Made by a program: the position numbers and the translations under genes. Below are positions 52,957 through 61,620 of a DNA stretch of 64,000 nt, one piece after another. The stretch comes from an uncultured Niabella sp. (lineage in GTDB: Bacteria > Bacteroidota > Bacteroidia > Chitinophagales > Chitinophagaceae), in the NCBI GenBank assembly GCA_934486785.1, contig CAKSQK010000003.1:62001-126000 (forward strand), read 5' to 3'. The stretch's first letter is position 1; each line of letters opens with the position of its first letter. The notes beneath the pieces are model-generated. The model made no database searches. It was not told the DNA's origin and saw nothing but the letters and a program-made list of their open reading frames with translations.

Positions 52957-53955
52957 ATGCCTAAATTTTCCATCATACTACCCGTTCGCAATGGCAGCAA
53001 TTATATCAGGGAATGTATTGACAGCATACTGTCGCAAACTTATACAAGCTTTGAGCTGCTGATACTTGAAAACGCAAGCACAGATAATACCGTTGAAATC
53101 ATTAATTCCTTCGGCGATGAGCGAATAAAAATAATACCGGCTGAAAGGCCGCTTACTATAGAAGAGAACTGGGCGAGAGCCGTGGAAATACCAAAGGCCG
53201 AATACATGACGCTGATAGGGCATGATGATATTCTGCAACCAAACTTTTTAGAGATTATAAATGGCCTTATAAAAACGCATCCTGACGCTACATTGTATCA
53301 TACACATTTTAGTTTTATAGATTCTAAAGGAAAATATATAAGGGATTGTAAACCGATGAAGCAGGTTCAAACTCCTAAAGAAGTCATTCTTAATTATATA
53401 GGGATTAAGGCAGATTTAATGGGAACTGGCTTTATAATGCGTAGCGCACAGTATGAAGAAGTGGGGGGTATCCCGTTATATAAAAATCTTCTATTTGCTG
53501 ATATGGAATTGGTAATTGAGCTATCACTTCTGGGGTATTTTGCAGTGTCAAGTTTCAAATGTTTCTCTTACAGATTACATGAAAATGCAACAACATCTTC
53601 TTCGTCATTAGATCGTTATATTGAGGGGTTTGATCGTTTAATCACGTATTTAAAAAATTTAAAATTAAAATATCAAGACTTAAAAAATTCAATTGAAATT
53701 AGTAGCAAAACACTTCTTAATAAATGTGGAGAATATATCATAATAAAAATGATAGAAACCACAAAGCCTGGAGAGAATAATTTAAGGGTCGAAAATTTTA
53801 TAAATTATCTCGAAAAACAAAGTTTTTTATTATGCCCGGATAATTATTCGCCAAGAAATAATTGCAAAATTCAAATAGCCAATATTATTCAGAAACATCA
53901 GATTTTGCATACTTTCTTTTTGAAAGTAAGAAATAAAAACCCTTTTAAGAGGTAA
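52957..53955 (+). CDS. Glycosyltransferase family 2
   Basis: 332 residues from ATG 52957; an upstream TTG frame (52918) is rejected because the GT-A fold starts at KFSIILPVRNGSNYIRECID. Metal-binding region EYMTLIGHDDILQPNFLEI near residue 85 (HDD in place of DDD/DxD). The last third is Lys/Asn-rich and very AT-rich. Acceptor and donor are unknown. It sits between two secreted peptidases, away from the main sugar operon. Confidence 0.9.
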   Translation: MPKFSIILPVRNGSNYIRECIDSILSQTYTSFELLILENASTDNTVEIINSFGDERIKIIPAERPLTIEENWARAVEIPKAEYMTLIGHDDILQPNFLEIINGLIKTHPDATLYHTHFSFIDSKGKYIRDCKPMKQVQTPKEVILNYIGIKADLMGTGFIMRSAQYEEVGGIPLYKNLLFADMELVIELSLLGYFAVSSFKCFSYRLHENATTSSSSLDRYIEGFDRLITYLKNLKLKYQDLKNSIEISSKTLLNKCGEYIIIKMIETTKPGENNLRVENFINYLEKQSFLLCPDNYSPRNNCKIQIANIIQKHQILHTFFLKVRNKNPFKR

Positions 53956-53980
53956 TATTTTTTTAATCAATAAAATAAAA

Positions 53981-54012
53981 TGTGGCTGTTTTAAAAGTTT
54001 AAGACAGCCACA
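53981..54012 (-). terminator. Terminator of the M43 peptidase gene
   Basis: TGTGGCTGT (53981-53989) with ACAGCCACA (54004-54012); weaker A/T pairs extend the stem. On the minus strand it is followed by TTTTATTTTATTG, and it lies 32 nt past the stop of the M43 gene. Confidence 0.75.
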
Positions 54013-54044
54013 CTAACGAAACGAAATTATGCCCTATTAAATAA

Positions 54045-55574
54045 TTATAGTGGAAATACATAACACTCTATACCTTCATAGTTGTAAGCAGATAATTGTT
54101 CGACCTGAGGGTTAAGTGTATAAAAGTGATCAGTGTAAATAATACTATAGTAACGATAGACCGGGACAGTGCCTGGAACATAATTTTTATATGCATAAAA
54201 TTCTATACCTTCCAGTGCGTATCCATTAGGAGTTGTGGGAAAAGATGTATAAAAATGATCGGTATAATAAACACTGTAATAACGATAAATAGGTACAGTA
54301 CCCGGCGCAGCCGTTTTAAAAGACTTCCAGACGGGTCCTTGGGAAATATAATTATTAGGTGTTGTAGGGAAGGATGTATAAAAATGATTACGATACAAAG
54401 AACTAAAATATCGATAAATCGGAACAGTAGGGGGAATTGGATTACTGCTGTTTAAAAAAGTTGCTCGTGGTTGACCTATTTCAAACATTGCCCACATTCT
54501 ATCCTTTTGATTTTGAGTAAACATTAACAAGCATCTGTCATATGAATAATCCATGTAATTCATAAACATATCCCCGTAAGGACTATTATTACAACTGACA
54601 GAGGGATAAGAAGGACAACCAAAATTAGGGCCAGCCTGATTTGGGGTATCATCGCAAAAATCCGTTCCACTACATCCGCAGCCATAATAATCACAATCAT
54701 CTCCCCAAATATGAAATAAATTTAGCCAATGCCCGATTTCATGAGTGGCAGTTCTGCCTTTATCGAAATCAGGCATTATATTGCCCGTACGCCCAAAAGC
54801 TGTAGTAGCGATAACAACTCCATCGGTTTGAGGACTTGTGACGAAATCCGCTGGAAATTGAGCATATCCTAATACATCAGTAAGATTACATACCCAAATA
54901 TTTAAATATTTAGAAGGGTCCCACCCCACAGCTCCAGTAGAAGCATTTTTAATTTTAGCGTCGAGTACATTTGGCGTAGTCCCTGTAAAGTTTGTGTATG
55001 AACTATGCACCCTGTTTATACCGTTAGTAGGATTTCCATTAGGATCAACATTAGCAAGAATAAAGTTTATATTTATATCTGCTGCCACATCTTGAAACGT
55101 AGTAGGTACATTAGCAAAATCTACATTTAATAGACGAAAATCTTCATTTAATACATCGATTTGCGACTGTATTTGCTGAGTTGAAATGTTATAACCACTA
55201 CCTATAGACTCTCCGTTATGTAAAACATGAACCACAACAGGAATTGTAATTGTATTTTGAATGATTGCACGAGAATTTATCTCTTTGCTTTTGTTATTTT
55301 TCTTCAATTTATAGTCATTAATAGTCCTTTCAATTTCTAAAAATCTATAATACCTTTCAATATCTTCCCTTTTTACTATTTCCAAATTTAGCTCGCTGGC
55401 GCATTTGCGAATATTAGACATTGAAATTTCTTCTTTTTGTTGGATCAAAGCAGTTTCATTCGGTTTTTGATCCTTAAGTGTTTCAGAAATTTTAGTGCAG
55501 GAAAACGTAAAAAAGATTAAAAAAGATAATAAAACGAATTTCACGGTTGTGAAAGTGGCAAGTCGCTGATTCAT
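54045..55574 (-). CDS. M43 (pappalysin-like) lipoprotein metallopeptidase with DUF5648-like repeats
   Basis: 509 residues from ATG 55574; the frame is open upstream but this Met begins the lipoprotein signal (lipobox FTFSC, Cys26). The zinc motif THEIGHWLNLFHIWG gives His278, Glu279, His282 and His288, followed by a Cys-rich loop (DCDYYGCGCSGTDFCDD) and the Met-turn MNYMDYSYDRC. Residues about 365-509 are three Tyr-rich repeats (VPIYRYFSSLYRNHFYTSFP and similar, each ending with a YEGIE.Y or LEGIEFYAY type segment), related to those in the HEIGH peptidase at 50.4-51.7 kb. M43 enzymes include cytophagalysin and ulilysin. Confidence 0.9.
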   Translation of the reverse strand: MNQRLATFTTVKFVLLSFLIFFTFSCTKISETLKDQKPNETALIQQKEEISMSNIRKCASELNLEIVKREDIERYYRFLEIERTINDYKLKKNNKSKEINSRAIIQNTITIPVVVHVLHNGESIGSGYNISTQQIQSQIDVLNEDFRLLNVDFANVPTTFQDVAADININFILANVDPNGNPTNGINRVHSSYTNFTGTTPNVLDAKIKNASTGAVGWDPSKYLNIWVCNLTDVLGYAQFPADFVTSPQTDGVVIATTAFGRTGNIMPDFDKGRTATHEIGHWLNLFHIWGDDCDYYGCGCSGTDFCDDTPNQAGPNFGCPSYPSVSCNNSPYGDMFMNYMDYSYDRCLLMFTQNQKDRMWAMFEIGQPRATFLNSSNPIPPTVPIYRYFSSLYRNHFYTSFPTTPNNYISQGPVWKSFKTAAPGTVPIYRYYSVYYTDHFYTSFPTTPNGYALEGIEFYAYKNYVPGTVPVYRYYSIIYTDHFYTLNPQVEQLSAYNYEGIECYVFPL

Positions 55575-55694
55575 AATTTTAAGTTTAGAGTTTAATAAAT
55601 AAAGGGCATAATTCCATATCAATCGTAAGCTTACTCCACTTAAAGTTATAACTGTAACTGCTATAAAAAAAAATTAGTAATGTAAATGGATCAC

Positions 55695-55702
55695 TAACTT
55701 TG
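55695..55702 (+). promoter_or_regulatory. -7 box of the methyltransferase gene
   Basis: TAACTTTG, exact TAnnTTTG, 29 nt before ATG 55732. Confidence 0.45.
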
Positions 55703-55731
55703 TATTTTTTATAATAGTTAATTAAAATACA

Positions 55732-56544
55732 ATGCTTCGCACATCAGTTAAGAAATTAGTTGCTCCCTTTTATTACAAAGCATTAGACATTTACGATGCT
55801 GTCTTTCATTCTGATATAGAGTTTTTACCCCCACGCGGATTGAGATTTGTCGGTAACGGAGATTTCATAAAAACAGGAAATGAATTTGTTGAATATTTTA
55901 TAAACAAAGCTGGTTTAAAACCTGAACACCAAGTGCTTGATGTAGGTTGTGGCATTGGTCGTATGGCAATTCCGCTTACAAAATATCTAAATAAAGAAGG
56001 CTCTTTTGAAGGGTTCGACATAGCTGAAAAAGGTATTGAATGGTGTCGGAAAAACATTACTCCGAAATATCCTAATTTTCGCTTTCAGGTGGCCGATTTA
56101 TACAATAAGTTATATCACCCTAAAGGAAAATACGCTGACACGGAATACAAATTTCCTTATGACGGCAATTCTTTTGATTTTATTTATCTCACATCGGTTT
56201 TTACACATATGCTACCCGGCGGAGTAGAAAACTATATGTTGGAAATTTCCAGGGTTTTGAAACCGGGCGGAAAATGCCTCATTACTTTCTTTATTTTAAA
56301 CGAAGAATCTGAACAGTTAATAAAAGACGGAAAAAGCGTTTTTAATTTTAAAAGCGACTACGACATTTACAGGTTACAAAATGAAGAAGTGCCTGAAGAT
56401 GCTATAGCCTATAAGGAAGATTACCTGAAGGATCTTTTTAATAAAAATTCCCTTCAAATGGAAGAACCTGTCCATTATGGTTCATGGTGTGGAAGAAACA
56501 ATTATCTAAGTTTTCAGGATATTGTAATAGCTGAAAAGCGGTAA
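55732..56544 (+). CDS. Class I SAM-dependent methyltransferase
   Basis: 270 residues. An N-terminal extension (1-60, with FLPPRGLRFVGNGDFIKTG) precedes the Rossmann domain: motif I HQVLDVGCGIGRMAIPLTKY near residue 65-84, motif II GFDIAEKGIEW, motif IV FDFIYLTSVFTHM near 145 and LEISRVLKPGGKCLITFF near 172. The substrate is not evident; the place between a peptidase and glycosyltransferases suggests glycan modification. It is convergent with the GT2 gene at 56564 with only 19 nt between. Confidence 0.9.
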   Translation: MLRTSVKKLVAPFYYKALDIYDAVFHSDIEFLPPRGLRFVGNGDFIKTGNEFVEYFINKAGLKPEHQVLDVGCGIGRMAIPLTKYLNKEGSFEGFDIAEKGIEWCRKNITPKYPNFRFQVADLYNKLYHPKGKYADTEYKFPYDGNSFDFIYLTSVFTHMLPGGVENYMLEISRVLKPGGKCLITFFILNEESEQLIKDGKSVFNFKSDYDIYRLQNEEVPEDAIAYKEDYLKDLFNKNSLQMEEPVHYGSWCGRNNYLSFQDIVIAEKR

Positions 56545-56563
56545 TAACGGAACTAAAATATTT

Positions 56564-57508
56564 TCAGGCATAAGCATATATCTTCCCTTTCATCTTCAGT
56601 ACAGCCCACGCGCCTAATTGTTTGGTTACATAAATAGCTGCAAAAACATACCAGCGCCAATCAGGATAATATTTTTTCATCAGTTTTAGCTGGTTTTTCA
56701 GTGTACTTTTCCACACCCACTGGTATTTTTTTTTGCTCAGGCTGCCTTTATGCACGTGCATGACTTTTGCCTGGGGCAAAAAATGTATTTCGTAGCCAAG
56801 CTGTTTCAATTCAAGACACCACAAAATATCTTCGGCATACATAAAAAAGTCATCGTTCAGTTTTTTTTGCGGCAGCTCGCCAATGATCTTTCTGGGGAAA
56901 AACATATATGCGCCCCAAACCCAGTCTGGCTTTACAAATCTTTTGTGATCGAAATAGTGGTGCAGCATGTATTCTTCTGCCTTTTTTTTGGGCCACAGTT
57001 TGTAAAGAGGAAAAACTTCCAGCAGCTCCCAGCTTATGGTTCGAAACCTGCGGCAGTTTTGCTGAATGCGCCCGTCAGGATAGATCAACTGGCAGGTAAC
57101 CATGCCTGCTTCCCGGTGTTGGGTGATGTGATCATAACAGATCTTAGGAGCATTATTGATCAGTTCGGTATCGCTGTTCAGCAGCAGCAGGTAATCTCCT
57201 GTTGCGGCCGCCACACCCAGGTTATTGCCGCCGGCAAAACCCGTGTTGGTATCGCTGATGATGAGCCTGATGTCTGGAAATTTTTGCAGGAACAATCGCG
57301 GGTCGCACTCTTTTGAGGCATTATCTACCAAAATAATTTCAAAGCTAAGCCCTGTAAGCTTGTCGTACAGCGATTGAATGCACTTACTGGTAAGTTCAAA
57401 CGTATTGTAATTGATGATGATGATGGATAATTGCACCGCGCTGCCAGCCTCTCCCCATCCGGAGAGGAGTGTGTTTTCACTTTCTTCTATTTGCGCATTC
57501 GTGGCCAT
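56564..57508 (-). CDS. Glycosyltransferase family 2 (rhamnosyltransferase-like)
   Basis: 314 residues from ATG 57508, which overlaps the upstream stop (TGATG). GT-A domain with LSIIIINYNTFELTSKCIQS near residue 27, ILVDNASKE near 59, LLLNSDTEL near 108 and the later acidic/aromatic FFMYAEDILWCLELKQLGYE near 215. This is the layout of rhamnosyltransferase-type GT2 enzymes. It is translationally coupled to the paralogous GT2 gene upstream. Confidence 0.92.
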   Translation of the reverse strand: MATNAQIEESENTLLSGWGEAGSAVQLSIIIINYNTFELTSKCIQSLYDKLTGLSFEIILVDNASKECDPRLFLQKFPDIRLIISDTNTGFAGGNNLGVAAATGDYLLLLNSDTELINNAPKICYDHITQHREAGMVTCQLIYPDGRIQQNCRRFRTISWELLEVFPLYKLWPKKKAEEYMLHHYFDHKRFVKPDWVWGAYMFFPRKIIGELPQKKLNDDFFMYAEDILWCLELKQLGYEIHFLPQAKVMHVHKGSLSKKKYQWVWKSTLKNQLKLMKKYYPDWRWYVFAAIYVTKQLGAWAVLKMKGKIYAYA

Positions 57509-58518
57509 CACAACTTATAAAAAAACGGTTGATTCATCAATATCCTGAAAAAGTATTTTAAAACCGATAAAACATTTTTGCTATAACCTGTTACATGGCG
57601 CCACTGGTAGCGTGGCTTACGACTGAAAAGCTTCTCAATAAGCCAGCCGCCAATAAATACAGGAACGCCTAAAATATAAAAAAACTGTATCACCAAAAAC
57701 CAACCTGCACCAAATTCTTTTCGTACGCGGACAAGGTGCGACAGCATGATCTGCCGCGCTTTACGGCTCCATACATCGTAGGTGTTGTCCCAGCCATCAG
57801 TATTAAAAGCTGACTGGCTGGAGCCGCCGCCAATGTGCACCACTTTTGGTTTTGAAAAAAGGCAGAGTTGTCCCTGTTTTTTCAAACGGCTGCACCATTC
57901 CATTTCTTCGGCATACATGAAAAAATCTTCATCCAGCAGGCCGCTTTTGTTTATGGCAGTTTTGCGCGCCATTATAAAAGCTCCGATGATCCAGTCTACC
58001 TCCACTTTATCACCGCCAATGTGTTGTATGCTGGGCACTTTGGTCTTTAACCGGTAACCCCAATACCTCACCACGTTACCGATATATGGAATGGTAAGCA
58101 AAACGTTGAGCCCGCCTTTTACAGTATGCGCACCTGAGATCTGGGTTGTGCCATCCGTATTCAGCAGTTGAACGCCGCATGCAGCAACCTGTGGGTTTTG
58201 TTCCATCAGGTGTATACATTTATCAAGCGCTCCATCCAGCACAATGGTATCGCCGTTTAGCAGCAATATATATCTGCCATTGGCAATTTTAATACCGGCA
58301 TTATTGGCTCTTGCAAAGCCGCTGTTATAGCCCATATCAACCCATTGCACGCTGGCAAATTTTGAAAGGATTTGTTCCCTGCTGCCGTCACGCGAGTCAT
58401 TGTCTGCCACAATGATCTCGAAGCTGTGCTCTTTGGTTTGCGCGTAGATGCTCTCAATGCAGTCAATAACCAGTTGAGGGGTTTTGTAATTGACGATTAT
58501 AACTGAGAGATCAACCAC
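57508..58518 (-). CDS. Glycosyltransferase family 2 (rhamnosyltransferase-like)
   Basis: 336 residues, paralogous to its downstream neighbour: LSVIIVNYKTPQLVIDCIES at the N-terminus, IIVADNDSRDGS near residue 36, LLLNGDTIVLDGALDKC near 84 and FFMYAEEMEWCSRLKKQGQL near 200. One hydrophobic stretch near 272-292 (WFLVIQFFYILGVPVFIGGW) could anchor it to the membrane. It starts 6 nt after the stop of the YfhO gene, so the three genes form an operon. Confidence 0.92.
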   Translation of the reverse strand: MVDLSVIIVNYKTPQLVIDCIESIYAQTKEHSFEIIVADNDSRDGSREQILSKFASVQWVDMGYNSGFARANNAGIKIANGRYILLLNGDTIVLDGALDKCIHLMEQNPQVAACGVQLLNTDGTTQISGAHTVKGGLNVLLTIPYIGNVVRYWGYRLKTKVPSIQHIGGDKVEVDWIIGAFIMARKTAINKSGLLDEDFFMYAEEMEWCSRLKKQGQLCLFSKPKVVHIGGGSSQSAFNTDGWDNTYDVWSRKARQIMLSHLVRVRKEFGAGWFLVIQFFYILGVPVFIGGWLIEKLFSRKPRYQWRHVTGYSKNVLSVLKYFFRILMNQPFFYKL

Positions 58519-58524
58519 TTTGAA

Positions 58525-61194
58525 TTATGCCTTAACAGCTTTGCTTTTCTTTTCAGACAGATACCAGTACACACCTGCCACAACCAGCAGCCCAATGAGC
58601 AGCCAGTTAAAAATAAGCGAAATGGTTTTGCTGGTATAGAAAACGGCCGGCTCATATTTAAAATCTATTTTATGATTCCCCGCAGGAACGTTCAATGCCC
58701 TTAAAACATAATTCACTTTTACAATCGGCACTTTTTTACCATCAATGTACGCATTCCAGTCTTTGTAAAACACTTCGCTGAAAACTGCCAGGTGCGGCGC
58801 GCTGCTGCTGCTTTCGTAGCTGATGGCATCATTGTCAAATGCAGTTTGCCGAATAATGGCTGCACTGTCTGCCGGTGAAAAAGCGCCAACATCTGTTTTA
58901 AACGACGCGTCAATAATGGCGGTATCTTTCGGGTTGAACCGATCCAGCGCTTTCATTTCTTCCATCGCACCATTCACCCATTTCACACCTTTTACAAACC
59001 ATGCATTGCCCAGCGCATCAGGGTTTAAATGTACAACAGGTTGTCCGCCCTGCGGGTTAGCCGAATCGGGCTGCGCCCTGCCAATAATGTATTTGGTATT
59101 GAGCATGTTCAGCACGGCCATATTCTGCTTGCCGGAAAGCTGGTAAGTAATGAGGTCATCATAAATACCCAGTTTGGCCGGGTGGTATCCTCCCACGGAT
59201 TTATGATAATACGATGTTTTTGAATCCTGGTAAGGATCGCCGGTGGTGGTGTTCAGCACGCGGTAGTTGGGGTCTTTATCCTGCAATATCTGTTGATCGG
59301 CCTGCGTAAGCGGGTATTCCTGCGCTTCAAAAGATTCGGCATGGCCAAAATTATATTTGTTCAGGTAATGCGATCCAAAGCTCAGCAGGTCAATAAGCAC
59401 CAGCGCGGCCAGTCCCCACACAACAAGCCTGGAGCCTGAACGGTTGCGCATGTAAAGCGCTAAAAGCCCCGCTGCCAGCAGTACAAATATGAGCGACCTG
59501 AACAGGCTGCTGCCCAGCGCGGCGCTCCGGTCTTTTTTCAACGCGTTTAGAATGCTACGTGCAGCATCCTGGTTGCCATTTGTGTTGAACACGAGGTTTT
59601 CGTATAGCTGGTTGTCTGATTTTGGTTCGTATGCACGGTTCAGTTCACCCATTCTTGCCTCAAGGTTGGCATCGTTTGAGCTGATGATCTTGTTGAACTC
59701 AAGCGTGCGGCTTTTATTTTCATTACTGAAATCTGCAGACACATACATAAACAAGCCAATAGCAAAAATGGCCGCTGTAGCAATGAGTGATTTTTTAAAT
59801 TGTTGCCATGCAAAAGTCTTATCGCCGTCAACCAGCTTATTTACCGCCAGCACGGCGCCCGCGGCAAACAATAGCTGTGGAATGAAGAGCGACATGGTAG
59901 GCGCTCTTAGTTTATTGTAAAACGGCAGGTAGTCAAAAATAAAATTATTGAACACGGGGAAAAATTTGCCCCAGGCCAGTACAATGCCTAAAACAGAAGC
60001 TGCCAGCATCCACCATTTGTGTTTGCCATCTAAATAAAACATGCCAAATAAGAACAGGAAGCAGATGATGGCGCCCAGGTACACCGGCCCGCGGGTAAAA
60101 GGCTGATCGCCCCAGTAAAGCGACTGGCTCATTTGCATGGCAAAATTTTCAGCCTGGTCTTCCGGCGCTCCCAGTTTTTCTGTAAGCGTTTTGGCCACGT
60201 TCGATTCACCGTCAAGTTGTGGGTACATAAACTGTTCGCCTTCCCTTTGTGAAAAAGTAAGGCCATACCCTTTAGCGCCGGGAAACATCAGGGTGAGCGT
60301 TTCTCCAATACCATAGCTCCATTGAAAAGCATATTCTTTGGTAAGCCCCACGGTTTTGTTGTCTTTTATCACGTTGGTTTTGGTATCTACACCCGAAGCT
60401 TCGTTCATTACCAGTTGACCGCCGCGCTTACTGTGGGCAGTGTAATCGTAAACCGGAAAATAAAGCACGGCGCTTACCATTAAACCAATTATACCTGCAA
60501 TGCCGGCAAGCCCTAAAGCAGGTAATATGTTTTTATAAGATTTTTCTTTGATCCATCGCACCAGGTAGGCGATCGTCATAATAACAATGACCATAAATAT
60601 GTAATACGTGATCTGCGGATGGTTTTGTTGAATTTGCAAGGCTGCAAATAAGGAGCTTAATACAAACCCGGCCAGGTATTTTCGTTCGTATAATAAAATA
60701 ATGCTTCCCAAAAGCGGTGGCGCGTAAGCCATGGCCATCATTTTTGTAACGTGGCCCTCGGTTACAATTATAGGGTTATAGCTGCAGAACGCAAAGGCAA
60801 TGCTGCCTATGATCGCTACGGAAGGCCGGATGCGCAGGCACATGCAAAAAATATAAAACCCTATGCATGCCAGGAAAAAGAAGTTGAACGGTTCCGGCAG
60901 CCATAATTGAAAAGCATCATTAATAATGCCCAATGGAGAGTAGCCGCCATCAAACAAAATTTGCCAGGCCGGCATGCCGCTAAACATGTTGGTTACCCAC
61001 AGTGGGTAATGGCCTGTTTGCGCATGGTAGTCGCGCAGTTGCTTGGTCATACCAGCCACGCTGGTCATATCGTTCTGCCGCATATGTGAGCCACGTTCAA
61101 GGCCATCGCGGCAAAAAATAAGGGTCACAATTAAAAAAATACCGATAGCGGTCAGGTGCGGCAAAGCCTTTTTTAGCCAACTGTTTTTCTGCAT
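58525..61194 (-). CDS. YfhO family membrane protein
   Basis: 889 residues with about 12-13 TM segments: one near residue 12-28, a cluster from about 100 to 250, another from 350 to 500, then TMs near 575 and 600 and a final one near 860. The soluble part (about 630-850) contains YHKSVGGYHPAKLGIYDDLI and LNMLNTKYIIG, family hallmarks, and ends with VPAGNHKIDFKYEP. YfhO proteins are GT-C-like polytopic enzymes; Gram-positive members take part in glycosylation of teichoic acids. Here it heads an operon with two GT2 enzymes, suggesting lipid-linked sugar transfer. Confidence 0.92.
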   Translation of the reverse strand: MQKNSWLKKALPHLTAIGIFLIVTLIFCRDGLERGSHMRQNDMTSVAGMTKQLRDYHAQTGHYPLWVTNMFSGMPAWQILFDGGYSPLGIINDAFQLWLPEPFNFFFLACIGFYIFCMCLRIRPSVAIIGSIAFAFCSYNPIIVTEGHVTKMMAMAYAPPLLGSIILLYERKYLAGFVLSSLFAALQIQQNHPQITYYIFMVIVIMTIAYLVRWIKEKSYKNILPALGLAGIAGIIGLMVSAVLYFPVYDYTAHSKRGGQLVMNEASGVDTKTNVIKDNKTVGLTKEYAFQWSYGIGETLTLMFPGAKGYGLTFSQREGEQFMYPQLDGESNVAKTLTEKLGAPEDQAENFAMQMSQSLYWGDQPFTRGPVYLGAIICFLFLFGMFYLDGKHKWWMLAASVLGIVLAWGKFFPVFNNFIFDYLPFYNKLRAPTMSLFIPQLLFAAGAVLAVNKLVDGDKTFAWQQFKKSLIATAAIFAIGLFMYVSADFSNENKSRTLEFNKIISSNDANLEARMGELNRAYEPKSDNQLYENLVFNTNGNQDAARSILNALKKDRSAALGSSLFRSLIFVLLAAGLLALYMRNRSGSRLVVWGLAALVLIDLLSFGSHYLNKYNFGHAESFEAQEYPLTQADQQILQDKDPNYRVLNTTTGDPYQDSKTSYYHKSVGGYHPAKLGIYDDLITYQLSGKQNMAVLNMLNTKYIIGRAQPDSANPQGGQPVVHLNPDALGNAWFVKGVKWVNGAMEEMKALDRFNPKDTAIIDASFKTDVGAFSPADSAAIIRQTAFDNDAISYESSSSAPHLAVFSEVFYKDWNAYIDGKKVPIVKVNYVLRALNVPAGNHKIDFKYEPAVFYTSKTISLIFNWLLIGLLVVAGVYWYLSEKKSKAVKA

Positions 61195-61311
61195 AATTAT
61201 TAGAAGTTACCTTTTAAATGTGAGCTGTGAACCATTACTGCTCCATCAGAAATCCTGGATTTCAATCCTGCTATTCCGGCAAAATAATGCTATTTTACAT
61301 GAAATTAGCTG

Positions 61312-61620
61312 ATGCGCTGGTTAATATTTTTATCTAAGGTGGCATTTTTAAGCGGGGTCATGTTGGTTCTGGCTTTTAGCCTGATGGTTTTTAACTGGAA
61401 CAGGGATGAGCCTGTTTCTTCCGGCATTATTGCGGCAGGGTACGGGCTGGCTTTGATCCTCGTTCCGCTCATCAACCTGTTGTATTTTTGGCTGGCAATA
61501 ACCGGTAAAAAGATCGGGCAATTGGTGCCGCGCTGGATCATTGCTTTTAATATTATTTGTTTGCTGATGCTGATTTTCTATTATTCAATCATCAATGGTT
61601 ACATCTATTTTAAAGGATAA
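61312..61620 (+). CDS. Small membrane protein of unknown function
   Basis: 102 residues with three hydrophobic segments (about 5-27, 38-62 and 75-95). A GKKIGQLVPRW loop lies between the second and third. The end overlaps the next gene by 26 nt in another frame, so the two are co-transcribed and probably translationally coupled. I do not recognise the family. Confidence 0.75.
   Translation: MRWLIFLSKVAFLSGVMLVLAFSLMVFNWNRDEPVSSGIIAAGYGLALILVPLINLLYFWLAITGKKIGQLVPRWIIAFNIICLLMLIFYYSIINGYIYFKG

Noticed and set aside
56750..57316. Plus-strand frame of 188 codons inside a GT2 gene
   Set aside because: It is antisense to a clear glycosyltransferase with intact motifs.
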